Of a stretch of 64,000 nt of DNA, positions 44,879 through 54,076 are shown one piece after another (position 1 is the first letter of the stretch; every line of letters starts with the position of its first letter). The notes below the pieces were generated by a model that saw only the letters and a program-made list of their open reading frames with translations, was not told the DNA's origin and searched no databases. Both the position numbers and the translations under genes were made by a program. Source of the DNA: Lachnoclostridium phytofermentans (GTDB lineage: Bacteria; Bacillota; Clostridia; Lachnospirales; Lachnospiraceae); NCBI RefSeq assembly GCF_000733755.1, contig NZ_JPOF01000003.1, positions 1,280,501 to 1,344,500 of the forward strand. The letters run 5' to 3'.

Positions 44879-46252
44879 CTATTTTGTTTCTTCTACACGC
44901 GCGTCCATGGTAGTATATTCTCTACGATCGTGTACGCTACGATAAGCTGGGCGGATAATCTTTTCTGCACTAACAAGTTCTTCTAAGCGGTGAGCACTCC
45001 ATCCGACAATTCTTGCGACAGCAAACATTGGAGTATATAATTCTAATGGTAATTCAAGCATCCGATATACAAACCCGCTATAAAAATCAACGTTCGCATT
45101 AACACCTTTATAAATCTTTCTCTCTTCCCCAATTAACTTTGGTGCAAGCCTTTCAACGACGGTATATAACTCGAATTCTTTTTCCTGTCCTTTTTCCACA
45201 GCAAGCTTTCCAACAAAATTCTTAAAGATATCAGCTCTTGGATCTGAAATAGAATACACTGCATGGCCAATACCGTAGATAAGACCGGAACGATCAAATT
45301 CTTCTTTTCTAAGGATTCTTAATAAATAATCTGAGATTGCTTCTTCATCTTTCCAATCACTAATCTTATCCTTTAAGTCATCAAACATTTGCATCACTTT
45401 GATGTTCGCACCACCATGTCTTGGTCCTTTTAAGGAAGCAAGTGCTGCAGCCATAACTGAATAAGTGTCAGTTCCAGAAGATGTAACAACACGGGTAGTA
45501 AAGGATGAGTTATTTCCGCCACCGTGCTCCATATGAAGTACCAAAGCTAAATCAAGCACAGCTGCTTCAAAAGGGGTAAATTTCCTGTCTGGACGTAACA
45601 TATATAGAATATTCTCTGCCATCGAAAATTCTTCTTTTGGTGGGTGAATATGAAGACTATTCCCAATACTATGGTGATATGCATTGTAACTATAAACAGC
45701 CAGCATTGGAAATTGACTGATAAGATTTAGGCATTGTCTCATTACATTAGGAATAGAGGTGTTCTCTGCCTCTGTATCATAAGAATAAATGGTTAGAATA
45801 CTTTTTGCGAGGGATATCATAATATCCTTGCTAGGTGCTTTCATAATGACATCACGACAGAAATTATGAGGTAATGTTCTTCTTTGCCCAAGCTCTACTT
45901 TAAAATCATCTAATTGCTCTTTCGTTGGTAATTCTCCAAATAATAAGAGATATGTAATTTCTTCAAACCCATATCTACCCTCAGACAAAAAACCATCCGT
46001 TAATTCCCTTACATCATAACCCCGATAAAAAAGTCTGCCTTCGCATGGTACCTCTTCACCATTCACAATATCCTTTGCGTGTACTTCTGAAATATTCGTA
46101 AGCCCAGCGAGGACTCCCTTCCCGTTAAGATCTCTTAAGCCACGTTTCACATCATACTGACGATATAATTCAGCCGGGACCTTATCCCTACTCGTACATA
46201 TGGCAGCTAACTTCCTTACCTGTGGGGTGACTTGAAAAATGACATCTTTCAT
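44879..46252 (-). CDS. gltA: Citrate synthase (citrate/2-methylcitrate family)
   Basis: A 457-residue citrate synthase. It condenses acetyl-CoA with oxaloacetate. Catalytic histidines lie in LVLHMEHGGGNNSS and GIGHAVYSISDPRA and the Asp in NVDFYSGFVY. The N-terminal extension before the core (about 45 residues) is longer than in typical Bacillus CitZ. ATG at 46252 follows AAAGGAGG. A 13-bp palindrome lies between promoter and start and recurs before the adjacent MarR gene. No aconitase or isocitrate dehydrogenase gene is nearby, so it probably feeds glutamate synthesis. Confidence 0.94.
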   Translation of the reverse strand: MKDVIFQVTPQVRKLAAICTSRDKVPAELYRQYDVKRGLRDLNGKGVLAGLTNISEVHAKDIVNGEEVPCEGRLFYRGYDVRELTDGFLSEGRYGFEEITYLLLFGELPTKEQLDDFKVELGQRRTLPHNFCRDVIMKAPSKDIMISLAKSILTIYSYDTEAENTSIPNVMRQCLNLISQFPMLAVYSYNAYHHSIGNSLHIHPPKEEFSMAENILYMLRPDRKFTPFEAAVLDLALVLHMEHGGGNNSSFTTRVVTSSGTDTYSVMAAALASLKGPRHGGANIKVMQMFDDLKDKISDWKDEEAISDYLLRILRKEEFDRSGLIYGIGHAVYSISDPRADIFKNFVGKLAVEKGQEKEFELYTVVERLAPKLIGEERKIYKGVNANVDFYSGFVYRMLELPLELYTPMFAVARIVGWSAHRLEELVSAEKIIRPAYRSVHDRREYTTMDARVEETK

Positions 46253-46286
46253 TCAATTCCTCCTTTTTGGCTTATTCCAAAGATTA

Positions 46287-46299
46287 TTAACATGGTTAA
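46287..46299. promoter_or_regulatory. MarR-type operator upstream of citrate synthase
   Basis: Perfect palindrome TTAACATGGTTAA, just downstream of the citrate synthase promoter. A matching site TTAACATCGTTAA occurs at 47146-47158 before the MarR gene. Confidence 0.6.
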
Positions 46300-46319
46300 C
46301 TATTTATGATTAACTACAA

Positions 46320-46347
46320 GTATTACTTATTTTATTTTACTTGTCAA
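46320..46347 (-). promoter_or_regulatory. Promoter of citrate synthase
   Basis: On the minus strand TTGACA (46347-46342), 16-nt spacer, TAATAC (46325-46320). Confidence 0.5.
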
Positions 46348-46504
46348 TAATTTTTCTCCAATTTTATGAAAAAATTAGAAACATAATTCTACAATTCCAT
46401 GCATAGTTATAAGATGCAGGAGAAACTACACGAATCATGATATCGATAGGGACATACCTTGCCTATGGATGTTATCATAACTATTTTAACTCTATTAAAT
46501 AGAT

Positions 46505-46558
46505 ATAACAAAAGACTGATAGTGTTAGTGCATAAATATGCGACTACCCTATCAGTCT
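46505..46558 (-). terminator. Terminator of the MarR gene
   Basis: On the minus strand GACTGATAG (46558-46550) pairs with CTATCAGTC (46522-46514), with further pairing inside (GTAGTCGCATA / TATGCACTAAC), then TTTTGTT. Confidence 0.82.
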
Positions 46559-46561
46559 ATC

Positions 46562-47014
46562 TTATTCCATCGACGGTAATTCTAACACATCCTCTAAGAT
46601 GTCACCCAACTTTTGAAGAGATTCCACCATCTGTTTTATTTCATCTTTTCCCATTCGATTGCCTATACGTATCAACAACTTATGAAAAATATCTCTTTCC
46701 TTTAAGAGAGCTTGTTTTCCTAACGCTGTTAGCTCCAAATAGTAAATTCGATGGTCTTTCGCATCGCTTACCTTCTTAAGAAATCCTTTTTTCTCAAGTA
46801 CCGTAAGCATTCGAGAGGTTGCAGGTTTCTTTGTACCAAGTTGCTCATTCAAACTAGTCGGTGTCAGTTTTTGATTCTCATCTTTTTGAGATGCTTCAAT
46901 CATATTCATCGCACAAAATTCACCAAACGTTAATTCACTTTGTGGACGGAGCTGACTTACGACGGAGCGCAAATGGTGCATCATGGTAATCAGATCACTG
47001 GGTTCCGTTTGCAT
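46562..47014 (-). CDS. MarR-family transcriptional regulator
   Basis: A 150-residue winged-helix regulator: helix-turn-helix at about 55-75 (LTPTSLNEQLGTKKPATSRMLTVLEKKGFL) and the beta-wing DAKDHRIYYLELTALGK. N- and C-terminal helices form the dimer interface. Its own promoter carries the palindrome TTAACATCGTTAA, and a sister site precedes citrate synthase downstream, so both are likely targets. The ligand is unknown. ATG at 47014. Confidence 0.92.
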   Translation of the reverse strand: MQTEPSDLITMMHHLRSVVSQLRPQSELTFGEFCAMNMIEASQKDENQKLTPTSLNEQLGTKKPATSRMLTVLEKKGFLKKVSDAKDHRIYYLELTALGKQALLKERDIFHKLLIRIGNRMGKDEIKQMVESLQKLGDILEDVLELPSME

Positions 47015-47145
47015 ATCACATAAACTCCAATTCTATTTCATTACGATATTATAGATCTATAGCCAAGAATTGCTATCAATCAATTCATCTATTTATTTTT
47101 GCTATATTTTTTGAAAAAGTATATAAAATTGGTAAAAATAGATTG

Positions 47146-47158
47146 TTAACATCGTTAA
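47146..47158. promoter_or_regulatory. MarR-type operator in the MarR gene promoter
   Basis: TTAACATCGTTAA immediately downstream of the -10 element of the MarR promoter; matches the site at 46287-46299 in 12 of 13 positions. Confidence 0.6.
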
Positions 47159-47169
47159 TTAATGAGATG

Positions 47170-47198
47170 AGAATACATTATTTCTCTTGTTTTGTCAA
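47170..47198 (-). promoter_or_regulatory. Promoter of the MarR gene
   Basis: On the minus strand TTGACA (47198-47193), 17-nt spacer, TATTCT (47175-47170). Confidence 0.55.
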
Positions 47199-47351
47199 GG
47201 ATTGTTTCTCCTTTTGGTAGTAATCCCCTATAAAATATAAGTAGTATTCTTAATTTGCTTCCCGCTATTCCCTAATAAATCTATGATTCTTCTTATCATA
47301 TTGCTAGTTTCAACATTGCTTAGATAAAGAATAAACTAAAAAACTTAATAA

Positions 47352-47408
47352 AGTTAAACAGAGGCACTAAGAAAAAAAGAATGTTATATCTTTTATTCTT
47401 ATGCCTCT
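47352..47408 (-). terminator. Terminator of the proS-pncB operon
   Basis: On the minus strand AGAGGCA (47408-47402) pairs with TGCCTCT (47366-47360), extended inside by TAAGAATAAAAGA against TCTTTTTTTCTTA, then GTTTAACTTT. Confidence 0.75.
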
Positions 47409-47447
47409 ATTAATAATAAGTTGATATTATTACATCTGCTTTTAAGC

Positions 47448-48905
47448 TTATTCATGCACTCCAGAATTATAGCTGTCTAACAACTGATGTTTCATATGAT
47501 ATAACTCATTTGATAAGTCTACATACACATCCTGAGGGTTGACTAAACGTCTTGTTTCATCCCAGAGTGTATTAAGTTCATCCTGACAGTAAGTTCGAAT
47601 ATCCATTACAGCAGGAGATTCATATACACATTCTCCATTTAAAAAGATTGGAAGAAGCATTTCACGCATTTTATAAGTACCCGGTTTTAAATAGGTCTTC
47701 TTCCAAGTGGCCATAGGATCAAAAAGTAATAGCGGATTTTCCTCGGAATACTTTTCTCCAACTAAAGCAATTAAATCAGCTTTAATTTTACCACTATCCT
47801 TATCATAGATTCGGTATATTGTTTTATTACCAGGATTTGTTATCTTCCACTGATTTTCAGACAACTTAATCTTTGGAATGAAATTACCATCTTTCTTAAT
47901 TGCAGCTAATTTATATACTCCACCAAATGCAGGGCAATCCTTAGATGTGATTAGGTTTGTGCCAACACCCCAGGAATTAATCTGTGCTCCCTGTGTTTTT
48001 AGTGAGTCAATCAAATATTCATCCAAATCACTAGATGCGCAGATGGATGCTTCACTAAAGCCAGCTTCATTTAACATCTTACGAGCTTTTTTGGATAAGT
48101 AGGATAAATCGCCACTATCAAGACGAATTCCATAGCGACCTGTAAGCGTTCCAGCCTCTCTCATTTCCTTGAAAACCCGTATTGCATTTGGTACACCTGA
48201 TCGAAGGGTATCATACGTATCAACCAATAAAGTAACATTATTCGGATAAAGCTCAGCATATTTACGAAATGCTGTTAGCTCATCTTCAAAACTCATGATC
48301 CAACTATGCGCATGCGTACCAAGAGCTGGGATTCCGAACATCTTTGAACTTTGAACATTACTGGTACCAATACATCCGCCGATTACTGCAGCTCTCGCAC
48401 CTAATGTTCCTGCATCAGGTCCCTGTGCTCTACGAAGACCAAATTCCATAACACCCTCACCACGGGCTGCATAGCAAACACGGGATGCCTTCGTTGCAAT
48501 TAAACTCTGATGATTGATAATATTTAAAATTGCTGTTTCCACTAGTTGAGCCTCCATAATTGGAGCTACTACTTTTACCAGTGGCTCCATTGGAAATACT
48601 ACAGAACCTTCTGGAACAGCATAGATATCACCAGAAAATCTAAAGTTTTTCAAATACTCTAAGAAATCTTCATCAAATATGCTAAGGCTCCGAAAGTAAT
48701 CAATATCATCCTGTTCGAATCTTAAGTTCTTGATATAATCAATTACTTGCTCCAATCCACAGCAAATGGCATAACCACTGCCAGATGGGTTCGTTCGATA
48801 GAATGCATCAAAAACAACCGTGTCGTTAGTATTATTTTTAAAATAACCTTGCATCATAGTTAGCTCATAAAAATCGGTCAACAACGTTAAATTACGTTCA
48901 GCCAT
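47448..48905 (-). CDS. pncB: Nicotinate phosphoribosyltransferase
   Basis: A 485-residue enzyme converting nicotinate and PRPP to nicotinate mononucleotide in NAD salvage. It begins MAERNLTLLTDFYELTMMQGYF, with GLRRAQGPDAG (phospho-histidine/PRPP region), GTHAHSW and the RLDSGDLSYLSKKAR motif of the family. ATG at 48905 follows AAGGAGGATATC; the longer frame from 48932 lacks a ribosome-binding site. It lies 45 nt after proS with no terminator between, so it is probably cotranscribed from the proline T-box promoter. Confidence 0.95.
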   Translation of the reverse strand: MAERNLTLLTDFYELTMMQGYFKNNTNDTVVFDAFYRTNPSGSGYAICCGLEQVIDYIKNLRFEQDDIDYFRSLSIFDEDFLEYLKNFRFSGDIYAVPEGSVVFPMEPLVKVVAPIMEAQLVETAILNIINHQSLIATKASRVCYAARGEGVMEFGLRRAQGPDAGTLGARAAVIGGCIGTSNVQSSKMFGIPALGTHAHSWIMSFEDELTAFRKYAELYPNNVTLLVDTYDTLRSGVPNAIRVFKEMREAGTLTGRYGIRLDSGDLSYLSKKARKMLNEAGFSEASICASSDLDEYLIDSLKTQGAQINSWGVGTNLITSKDCPAFGGVYKLAAIKKDGNFIPKIKLSENQWKITNPGNKTIYRIYDKDSGKIKADLIALVGEKYSEENPLLLFDPMATWKKTYLKPGTYKMREMLLPIFLNGECVYESPAVMDIRTYCQDELNTLWDETRRLVNPQDVYVDLSNELYHMKHQLLDSYNSGVHE

Positions 48906-48950
48906 AGCGATATCCTCCTTCGCAATCATCAAGTGTAGTTTCTTGATCTA

Positions 48951-50384
48951 TTAGTATGCTTTTCCCCAATATACTAAGGTTTTTGCTTTTTTGCCACAGC
49001 ATACACAGGTATCAGAGATAGGCTCCCAGTGAAATGGCATACAACGGGAAGTAGCACCTGTTTTTTCTTTAATTTCATCTTCACAAGCACGCTCTCCACA
49101 CCACATAGCCTTCACAAAGCCTGGTTTGTTTGCTATAAGGTCAGCAAATTCTTCGGTAGAATGAGCCTCATAAGTATGAGCATCACGATGATTTCTAGCA
49201 CGCTCTAACATTTCTTTTTGCATAACTTCAAGGATTTCACCAATCTTTGAATCAATTTCATCGAGAGAAACAACTACCTTTTCTCTTGTATCACGGCGAA
49301 CTAATACTGCCTGATTTGCTTCGATGTCTTTTGGACCAATTTCAACACGTACAGGAATTCCACGCATCTCATGTTCAGAGAATTTCCATCCTGGACTCTT
49401 ATCAGAATCATCAACCTTAACACGAAATGCACCAAGTTTATCACGTAGTTCTGCTGCTTTTTCTAATACGCCTTCTTTCTTTTGCATGATTGGTACAATC
49501 ACAACTTGTGTTGGAGCAATTCTTGGTGGTAATACAAGACCACTATTATCACCATGCACCATAATTAATGCGCCAATAAGACGAGTCGTCATTCCCCAAG
49601 AAGTCTGGTGTACGTATTGTAGTTTATTTTCTTTATCGGTATACTGAATACCAAATGCTTTCGCAAATCCATCTCCAAAATTATGGCTTGTTCCGGATTG
49701 AAGAGCCTTACCATCATGCATTAATGCTTCAATGGTATAAGTTGCTTCCGCTCCTGCAAATTTTTCTTTGTCCGTCTTCTTACCACGAACCATAGGAATT
49801 GCTAACACGTCTTCACAGAAATCAGCATAGAGATTTAACATCTGAATCGTTCTTTCTTCTGCTTCCTCCGCTGTAGCATGTGCGGTATGCCCTTCTTGCC
49901 ATAAGAACTCTAAGGTACGTAAGAATGGTCTGGTTGTTTTCTCCCAACGTACAACAGAACACCATTGATTGTATAGCTTAGGAAGATCACGGTAAGATTC
50001 AATGATATGAGAATAAAAATCACAAAACAAAGTCTCTGAGGTTGGTCTTACACATAAACGCTCTTGTAACTGCTCTCCACCACCGTGGGTAACCCAAGCA
50101 ACTTCTGGTGCAAAACCCTCCACATGATCTTTTTCTTTATTTAATAAGCTTTCTGGAATAAACATAGGCATGTAAACATTTTCTACTCCAGTCGCCTTAA
50201 ATCTTGCATCTAACTCCTTTTGGATATTCTCCCAAATAGCATATCCTGCTGGACGGAAAATAGTACATCCTCTTACTCCAGAGTAATCAACAAGCTCTGC
50301 TTTTTTTACTACATCAGTATACCACTGAGCGAAATCTTCCTCCATTGAGGTAATGGACTCTACTAGTTTCTTATCGTTTGCCAT
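48951..50384 (-). CDS. proS: Prolyl-tRNA synthetase (archaeal/eukaryotic type)
   Basis: A 477-residue class II synthetase of the short ProS type 3 lacking the INS editing domain. Class II motif 2 appears as [24 protein letters not shown], motif 3 as [14 protein letters not shown], and the C-terminal zinc-type domain includes CVCCGKK and ends in tyrosine. ATG at 50384 follows AAAGGAG with 8-9-nt spacing; the ATG at 50390 is too close. Controlled by the Pro T-box upstream. Confidence 0.96.
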   Translation of the reverse strand: MANDKKLVESITSMEEDFAQWYTDVVKKAELVDYSGVRGCTIFRPAGYAIWENIQKELDARFKATGVENVYMPMFIPESLLNKEKDHVEGFAPEVAWVTHGGGEQLQERLCVRPTSETLFCDFYSHIIESYRDLPKLYNQWCSVVRWEKTTRPFLRTLEFLWQEGHTAHATAEEAEERTIQMLNLYADFCEDVLAIPMVRGKKTDKEKFAGAEATYTIEALMHDGKALQSGTSHNFGDGFAKAFGIQYTDKENKLQYVHQTSWGMTTRLIGALIMVHGDNSGLVLPPRIAPTQVVIVPIMQKKEGVLEKAAELRDKLGAFRVKVDDSDKSPGWKFSEHEMRGIPVRVEIGPKDIEANQAVLVRRDTREKVVVSLDEIDSKIGEILEVMQKEMLERARNHRDAHTYEAHSTEEFADLIANKPGFVKAMWCGERACEDEIKEKTGATSRCMPFHWEPISDTCVCCGKKAKTLVYWGKAY

Positions 50385-50410
50385 AATCATTCTCCTTTAT
50401 TTTTTTATAA

Positions 50411-50678
50411 TAAAAAAGGTCCCTTAAAACAAGGGACCGAAACTTCGGTGGTACCACCCAAATTAATTGCTAACGCAATTCACTCCTATCGTTAACGCCG
50501 ATATACGCTGTATTTTATACGATATCATATCGTTACAGTGCTCCAAGGTAGGTTCTATAGGGTTTCATAAGAGTTTTCACCAACCACTCTCTCTCTAAAA
50601 TGACTTATCTATATACTATTCCTCTTCATCGCAGTTTTTCTAATGCATGCCATGTGTTGCATAGCATAGAATGTAGAT
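50411..50678 (-). ncRNA. T-box leader of proS-pncB (Pro specific)
   Basis: Minus-strand leader with AGAGAGAG and GGTTGGTGAAAAC stem I elements (about 50590-50565), a Pro specifier CCT in GAACCTACC (about 50555-50547), the T-box GGGTGGTACCACC (50459-50447), and a terminator GGTCCCTT / AAGGGACC (50438-50431 with 50425-50418) followed by TTTTTT. Confidence 0.95.
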
Positions 50679-50685
50679 TACCATG

Positions 50686-50714
50686 ATTTTATGCCACATA
50701 CTGGCTTTTGTCAA
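50686..50714 (-). promoter_or_regulatory. Promoter of proS-pncB
   Basis: On the minus strand TTGACA (50714-50709), 17-nt spacer, TAAAAT (50691-50686). Confidence 0.65.
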
Positions 50715-50772
50715 GAATGATTTTTAGCAAACTCAGTAGTTTCCCTTATTTAACTTTGAGTATAGTTTTATA

Positions 50773-51819
50773 CTATCCCTCTGAATACGCAGATATCACA
50801 GTTTTTATAATAACTAAACTAAGTGGTCCTAGAAAAAAACCAACAACCCCGAAAAGTTGTACTCCCACATACATTGCAATCATACTATAGATAGGTTTAA
50901 TTCCTATTTTATCCCCCAACAGCTTTGGTTCCAATATTTCACGAACTACCTGACATAATAAAAATATACTCATAATAACAGCCGCATGAATAAATTGTTT
51001 TTGTATCACCATAACAATTGCCCAAGGAACCAAGATTAGGCCACTGCCTAATACCGGAAATCCATCGAAGAGACCAACCGCAATTCCGATTAATAAAGCG
51101 TACGGATTTTTTAATATGAAAAATCCTACTGTATTAATTACAGCGATGATCGACATCAATATTATCTGCGTTTTCATATAAGCAATTCCAGTATCCGATA
51201 ACTTTTGTGTAATTTTATGAACCACAGGGTAAAATTCTGATTTTCGAAGCCCTGCCTTATATTCCTCCATATCCTTAATTATTAAAATAGTAGCTACCAA
51301 AATAATAAGAAAAATTGCTAGAACTTCTACTAAACCAATTGCAATTTTTATTGTTTGAACAGTCATCTTCGGCAATATATTCGATTGAACATATTTTACC
51401 AATGTTTCCATTCCATCACTCACTACTAATTTTAATGATCCATCCTTAAATCCGAATAACTTATCCCCCGTAACACAGATAACCTCCATCTGCTGTGTAA
51501 AATATTGCTGATAAATCGGAATATTTCGTAAAAATAATACGACCTGGTTGAATAAAATTCTTCCAAGATAACATAATATTACTGAAATTACTAGTAATAA
51601 CAATAGAACACCAAAACCTCCGCCTACTATAAGTGGAATCTTGAATTTTTTGTGTAGAAATCCTACCACAGGTCTTAACAGCCAAGCAATAAAGTAAGCA
51701 AACAAAAATGGGACAAACAGCGGTAATAGGTATTTTAAACCTACATACACAGCAATGATTGTCCCAACGGTAAGAAGTAACTTCTTTTGATTTTTTGATA
51801 GATACACTTTCTTCTCCAA
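50773..51819 (-). CDS. AI-2E family permease, YtvI-like
   Basis: A 348-residue polytopic protein of the AI-2E transporter superfamily with about seven to eight membrane segments and the conserved FDGFPVLGSGLILVPW segment. Size and sequence are closest to the sporulation membrane protein YtvI group. TTG start at 51819 with GAGGTGAT upstream is preferred over the TTG at 51837, which has no Shine-Dalgarno. Substrate unknown. Monocistronic. Confidence 0.8.
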   Translation of the reverse strand: MEKKVYLSKNQKKLLLTVGTIIAVYVGLKYLLPLFVPFLFAYFIAWLLRPVVGFLHKKFKIPLIVGGGFGVLLLLLVISVILCYLGRILFNQVVLFLRNIPIYQQYFTQQMEVICVTGDKLFGFKDGSLKLVVSDGMETLVKYVQSNILPKMTVQTIKIAIGLVEVLAIFLIILVATILIIKDMEEYKAGLRKSEFYPVVHKITQKLSDTGIAYMKTQIILMSIIAVINTVGFFILKNPYALLIGIAVGLFDGFPVLGSGLILVPWAIVMVIQKQFIHAAVIMSIFLLCQVVREILEPKLLGDKIGIKPIYSMIAMYVGVQLFGVVGFFLGPLSLVIIKTVISAYSEG

Positions 51820-51837
51820 ACAATCACCTCGTATCAA

Positions 51838-52070
51838 TCCTTAGCTGATTCTGATACTATTGTCTGTAGAAGATTTTTATCTATGCCCAAAAATAGAATG
51901 TAACATATCCCATTCTTATAAATACGTAATCTTTCTGGCTTCTTCGCATTTGTTAGTTTTTGTTAAATAATTTTCCTAAAAAACGCTAAGACGCCACAGT
52001 TATTAGAAAGAAAGATTTTTTATTAACTTATTTAGAAAAAATAATTAAAGTAAAAAAACTATACTTTCTC
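51838..52070. other. AT-rich spacer between the kinase-like and YtvI-like genes
   Basis: About 230 bp; homopolymer A/T runs near 52015-52060 may end transcription of the kinase-like gene but no clean hairpin was found. Confidence 0.4.
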
Positions 52071-52826
52071 TTACAAGGAAACTGCCACCAAAGGTATTCC
52101 TTCCTCTGCCGCCTGTTTTACAAACTCCATCCCACGGATTACCTTGTAATCTTCTTCTGTTTTTTCAATAACAATATCTCCCTCTAAATAAAGCTTCTCT
52201 GGATGTGCAGACATAATAGCATCTTCTATCCCAAGACGTTTTGGGGACATTAAAATCTTTGTTTCTTTCTTTTGGCTGTTTTCTTTGTATTTTTTAGCTT
52301 CTTCTAAAATTACCTTAGAAAGAAGTTCTGGAGTACAATAAGTACTATCCAAGATTAAATTATAATTTGAAAAATTAAAGTAATCCAAATTATAAATATC
52401 TTTATAACGAATATCTTCTGTTTGAGCACGAAGTTTTAATTGCTGTTTTGCATCCTCTAAGCTTGAATACTTTTCAACATTACCACGATTATCGCCATAT
52501 ACACGGCTAGCTGCAACATCAAGACTAACCGATAAAAATACTTTGTATGATTTTTCAACAAAGTTCCACGCCAATCTGGAATCAAATACAATCGCCTTAT
52601 CCGGATTCTCACGACTAATTTTTGCAGTAGTATCATCAATCATATTATCATACTTGTGGTCCTTGCACATGAGTTGGTTCATCTCGAGCACACTGATTCC
52701 TAAATCTTCTGCCAGCTTACGCTGTACCTTACCCGTAGAATAAATTTCATAATGATGTTTCGATTCTAAAATCTTGCAAATCGTAGATTTTCCGCTTCCG
52801 AGATTACCGGTTAACGTGATATGCAT
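52071..52826 (-). CDS. Cytidylate-kinase-like P-loop protein
   Basis: A 251-residue protein. Residues 1-175 match the cytidylate-kinase-like (Cytidylate_kin2) fold: P-loop TGNLGSGKST (6-15), IVFDSRLAW as a Walker-B/substrate loop, and an LID-like RVYGDNRG. Residues about 180-251 are an extra C-terminal part (LMSPKRLGIEDAI, LYLEGDIVIEKTEEDYKVIRG) not found in CMP kinases, resembling a ParB/Srx-like module. Actual substrate unknown. ATG at 52826 follows TAGGAGG. Confidence 0.78.
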   Translation of the reverse strand: MHITLTGNLGSGKSTICKILESKHHYEIYSTGKVQRKLAEDLGISVLEMNQLMCKDHKYDNMIDDTTAKISRENPDKAIVFDSRLAWNFVEKSYKVFLSVSLDVAASRVYGDNRGNVEKYSSLEDAKQQLKLRAQTEDIRYKDIYNLDYFNFSNYNLILDSTYCTPELLSKVILEEAKKYKENSQKKETKILMSPKRLGIEDAIMSAHPEKLYLEGDIVIEKTEEDYKVIRGMEFVKQAAEEGIPLVAVSL

Positions 52827-53015
52827 TTGTTTTTCCTCCTATTTAAAAAGCACATTTTAAAGTACAATATTTTCTTCCTATCATAGCATGTCTTATTTCA
52901 TCTTGAAAGAGTATTTTTTAGGAATTTCGCTCCTTCTCCCCCATTTGCTCCTTCCTAAACTAACTTTTTATCTTTATTTTATCCAATTAACGTGCCATAA
53001 TACCTTAAATGATAC

Positions 53016-53047
53016 AAACAGGAAGCCAGATAACCGGCTTCCTGTTT
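53016..53047 (-). terminator. Terminator of the lipoprotein gene
   Basis: Perfect 12-bp stem AAACAGGAAGCC (53016-53027) with 53036-53047 and an 8-nt loop, about 95 nt after the lipoprotein stop on the minus strand. The U-tract is moderate. Confidence 0.75.
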
Positions 53048-53143
53048 ATTCGATCTATATTATTACAATGTAAAATAAAATCCCTTACAAACCCATTTGA
53101 TAGCGTCTAAGGAACATCTTTCAAACTTCTTATCGCAGATGTT

Positions 53144-53941
53144 CTATTCAAATACTATACTATCAAACACTTTATTTATCAATTCTAAATTTTCTTCTGA
53201 TACAGCAGTACCTGCAAGCTGCATAATTGTTCCGTCTTTTTCAAAATACATCATAGATTGATATACACTGACTGTTGAATTATCGGTTGCCTCGGCACCT
53301 GTTGGAAGGTTTGCCACAATATCAAAAGTAAAGTAATCCATGCCATCCTTCGTTGTCTTTACAGGTTCTGTAATAGTACAAGTTGCACCCATACTAGTAT
53401 ACTGAGACTTAGCTGAAGTACCAAAAGTTCCAACCATTGACTCTAAACTAAGTCCTCCAAGCATTGCAGAAGACATTGCTTGAACGATAAAATTATCCGT
53501 AGCACCATTCTCCTGCATTTCAGAATTGGTCGCTAAAAATAAATAGCTTATTCCTTGAGATTCCATTGTAGTCTTTAGAACTTCGCCACTTTCAAAGGAA
53601 CCTCCCATAGATGTATTGAGATAGTCGTAGGTTTCTACTTGATCAAGTACAACCCACTTTTCTGGCATAGTGATTGAAAAACCGTAACCTTCGCTCTTAT
53701 AAGTTGTTCCATCAATGGTTGCCTTTGGATCAACTACTATCGGTGCTTCCGTTGGAGCTGCTACAGCTTCCGTAGGAACTGCTGTTGGCTCTACTGTTGG
53801 TGTTACATCTGCTCCCTTTGTTGGCTCTGCAGTTACAGCCGGTGTTAAAATATCATCTTCCTTCTTACCACAAGCAACAAACAAAATTGTTGATAGCGTT
53901 AACATCATAACAATCTTTAAAGCCTTATTATTAATTCTCAT
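53144..53941 (-). CDS. Putative lipoprotein with Pro/Thr linker
   Basis: A 265-residue lipoprotein: signal peptide with lipobox FVAC (Cys24), a Pro/Thr/Glu/Val-rich linker to about residue 70, then a globular domain beginning YGFSITMPEKWVV. This start resembles PsbP/DUF1795-like lipoproteins (sYGFsItlPegW). Function unknown. ATG at 53941. It is separate from the ABC genes upstream (135-nt gap). Confidence 0.82.
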   Translation of the reverse strand: MRINNKALKIVMMLTLSTILFVACGKKEDDILTPAVTAEPTKGADVTPTVEPTAVPTEAVAAPTEAPIVVDPKATIDGTTYKSEGYGFSITMPEKWVVLDQVETYDYLNTSMGGSFESGEVLKTTMESQGISYLFLATNSEMQENGATDNFIVQAMSSAMLGGLSLESMVGTFGTSAKSQYTSMGATCTITEPVKTTKDGMDYFTFDIVANLPTGAEATDNSTVSVYQSMMYFEKDGTIMQLAGTAVSEENLELINKVFDSIVFE

Positions 53942-54076
53942 AATCTCACCCTTTCTTGTTTTCCATCATATTCCATAAAATACTTAAGCTTTATTCTAGC
54001 AAAGATATTCTATTCTGGCAAACATTTTTTGTGATTCTTTTCATTTTCATGAAACTACTAGTATTTTGATATTGAA

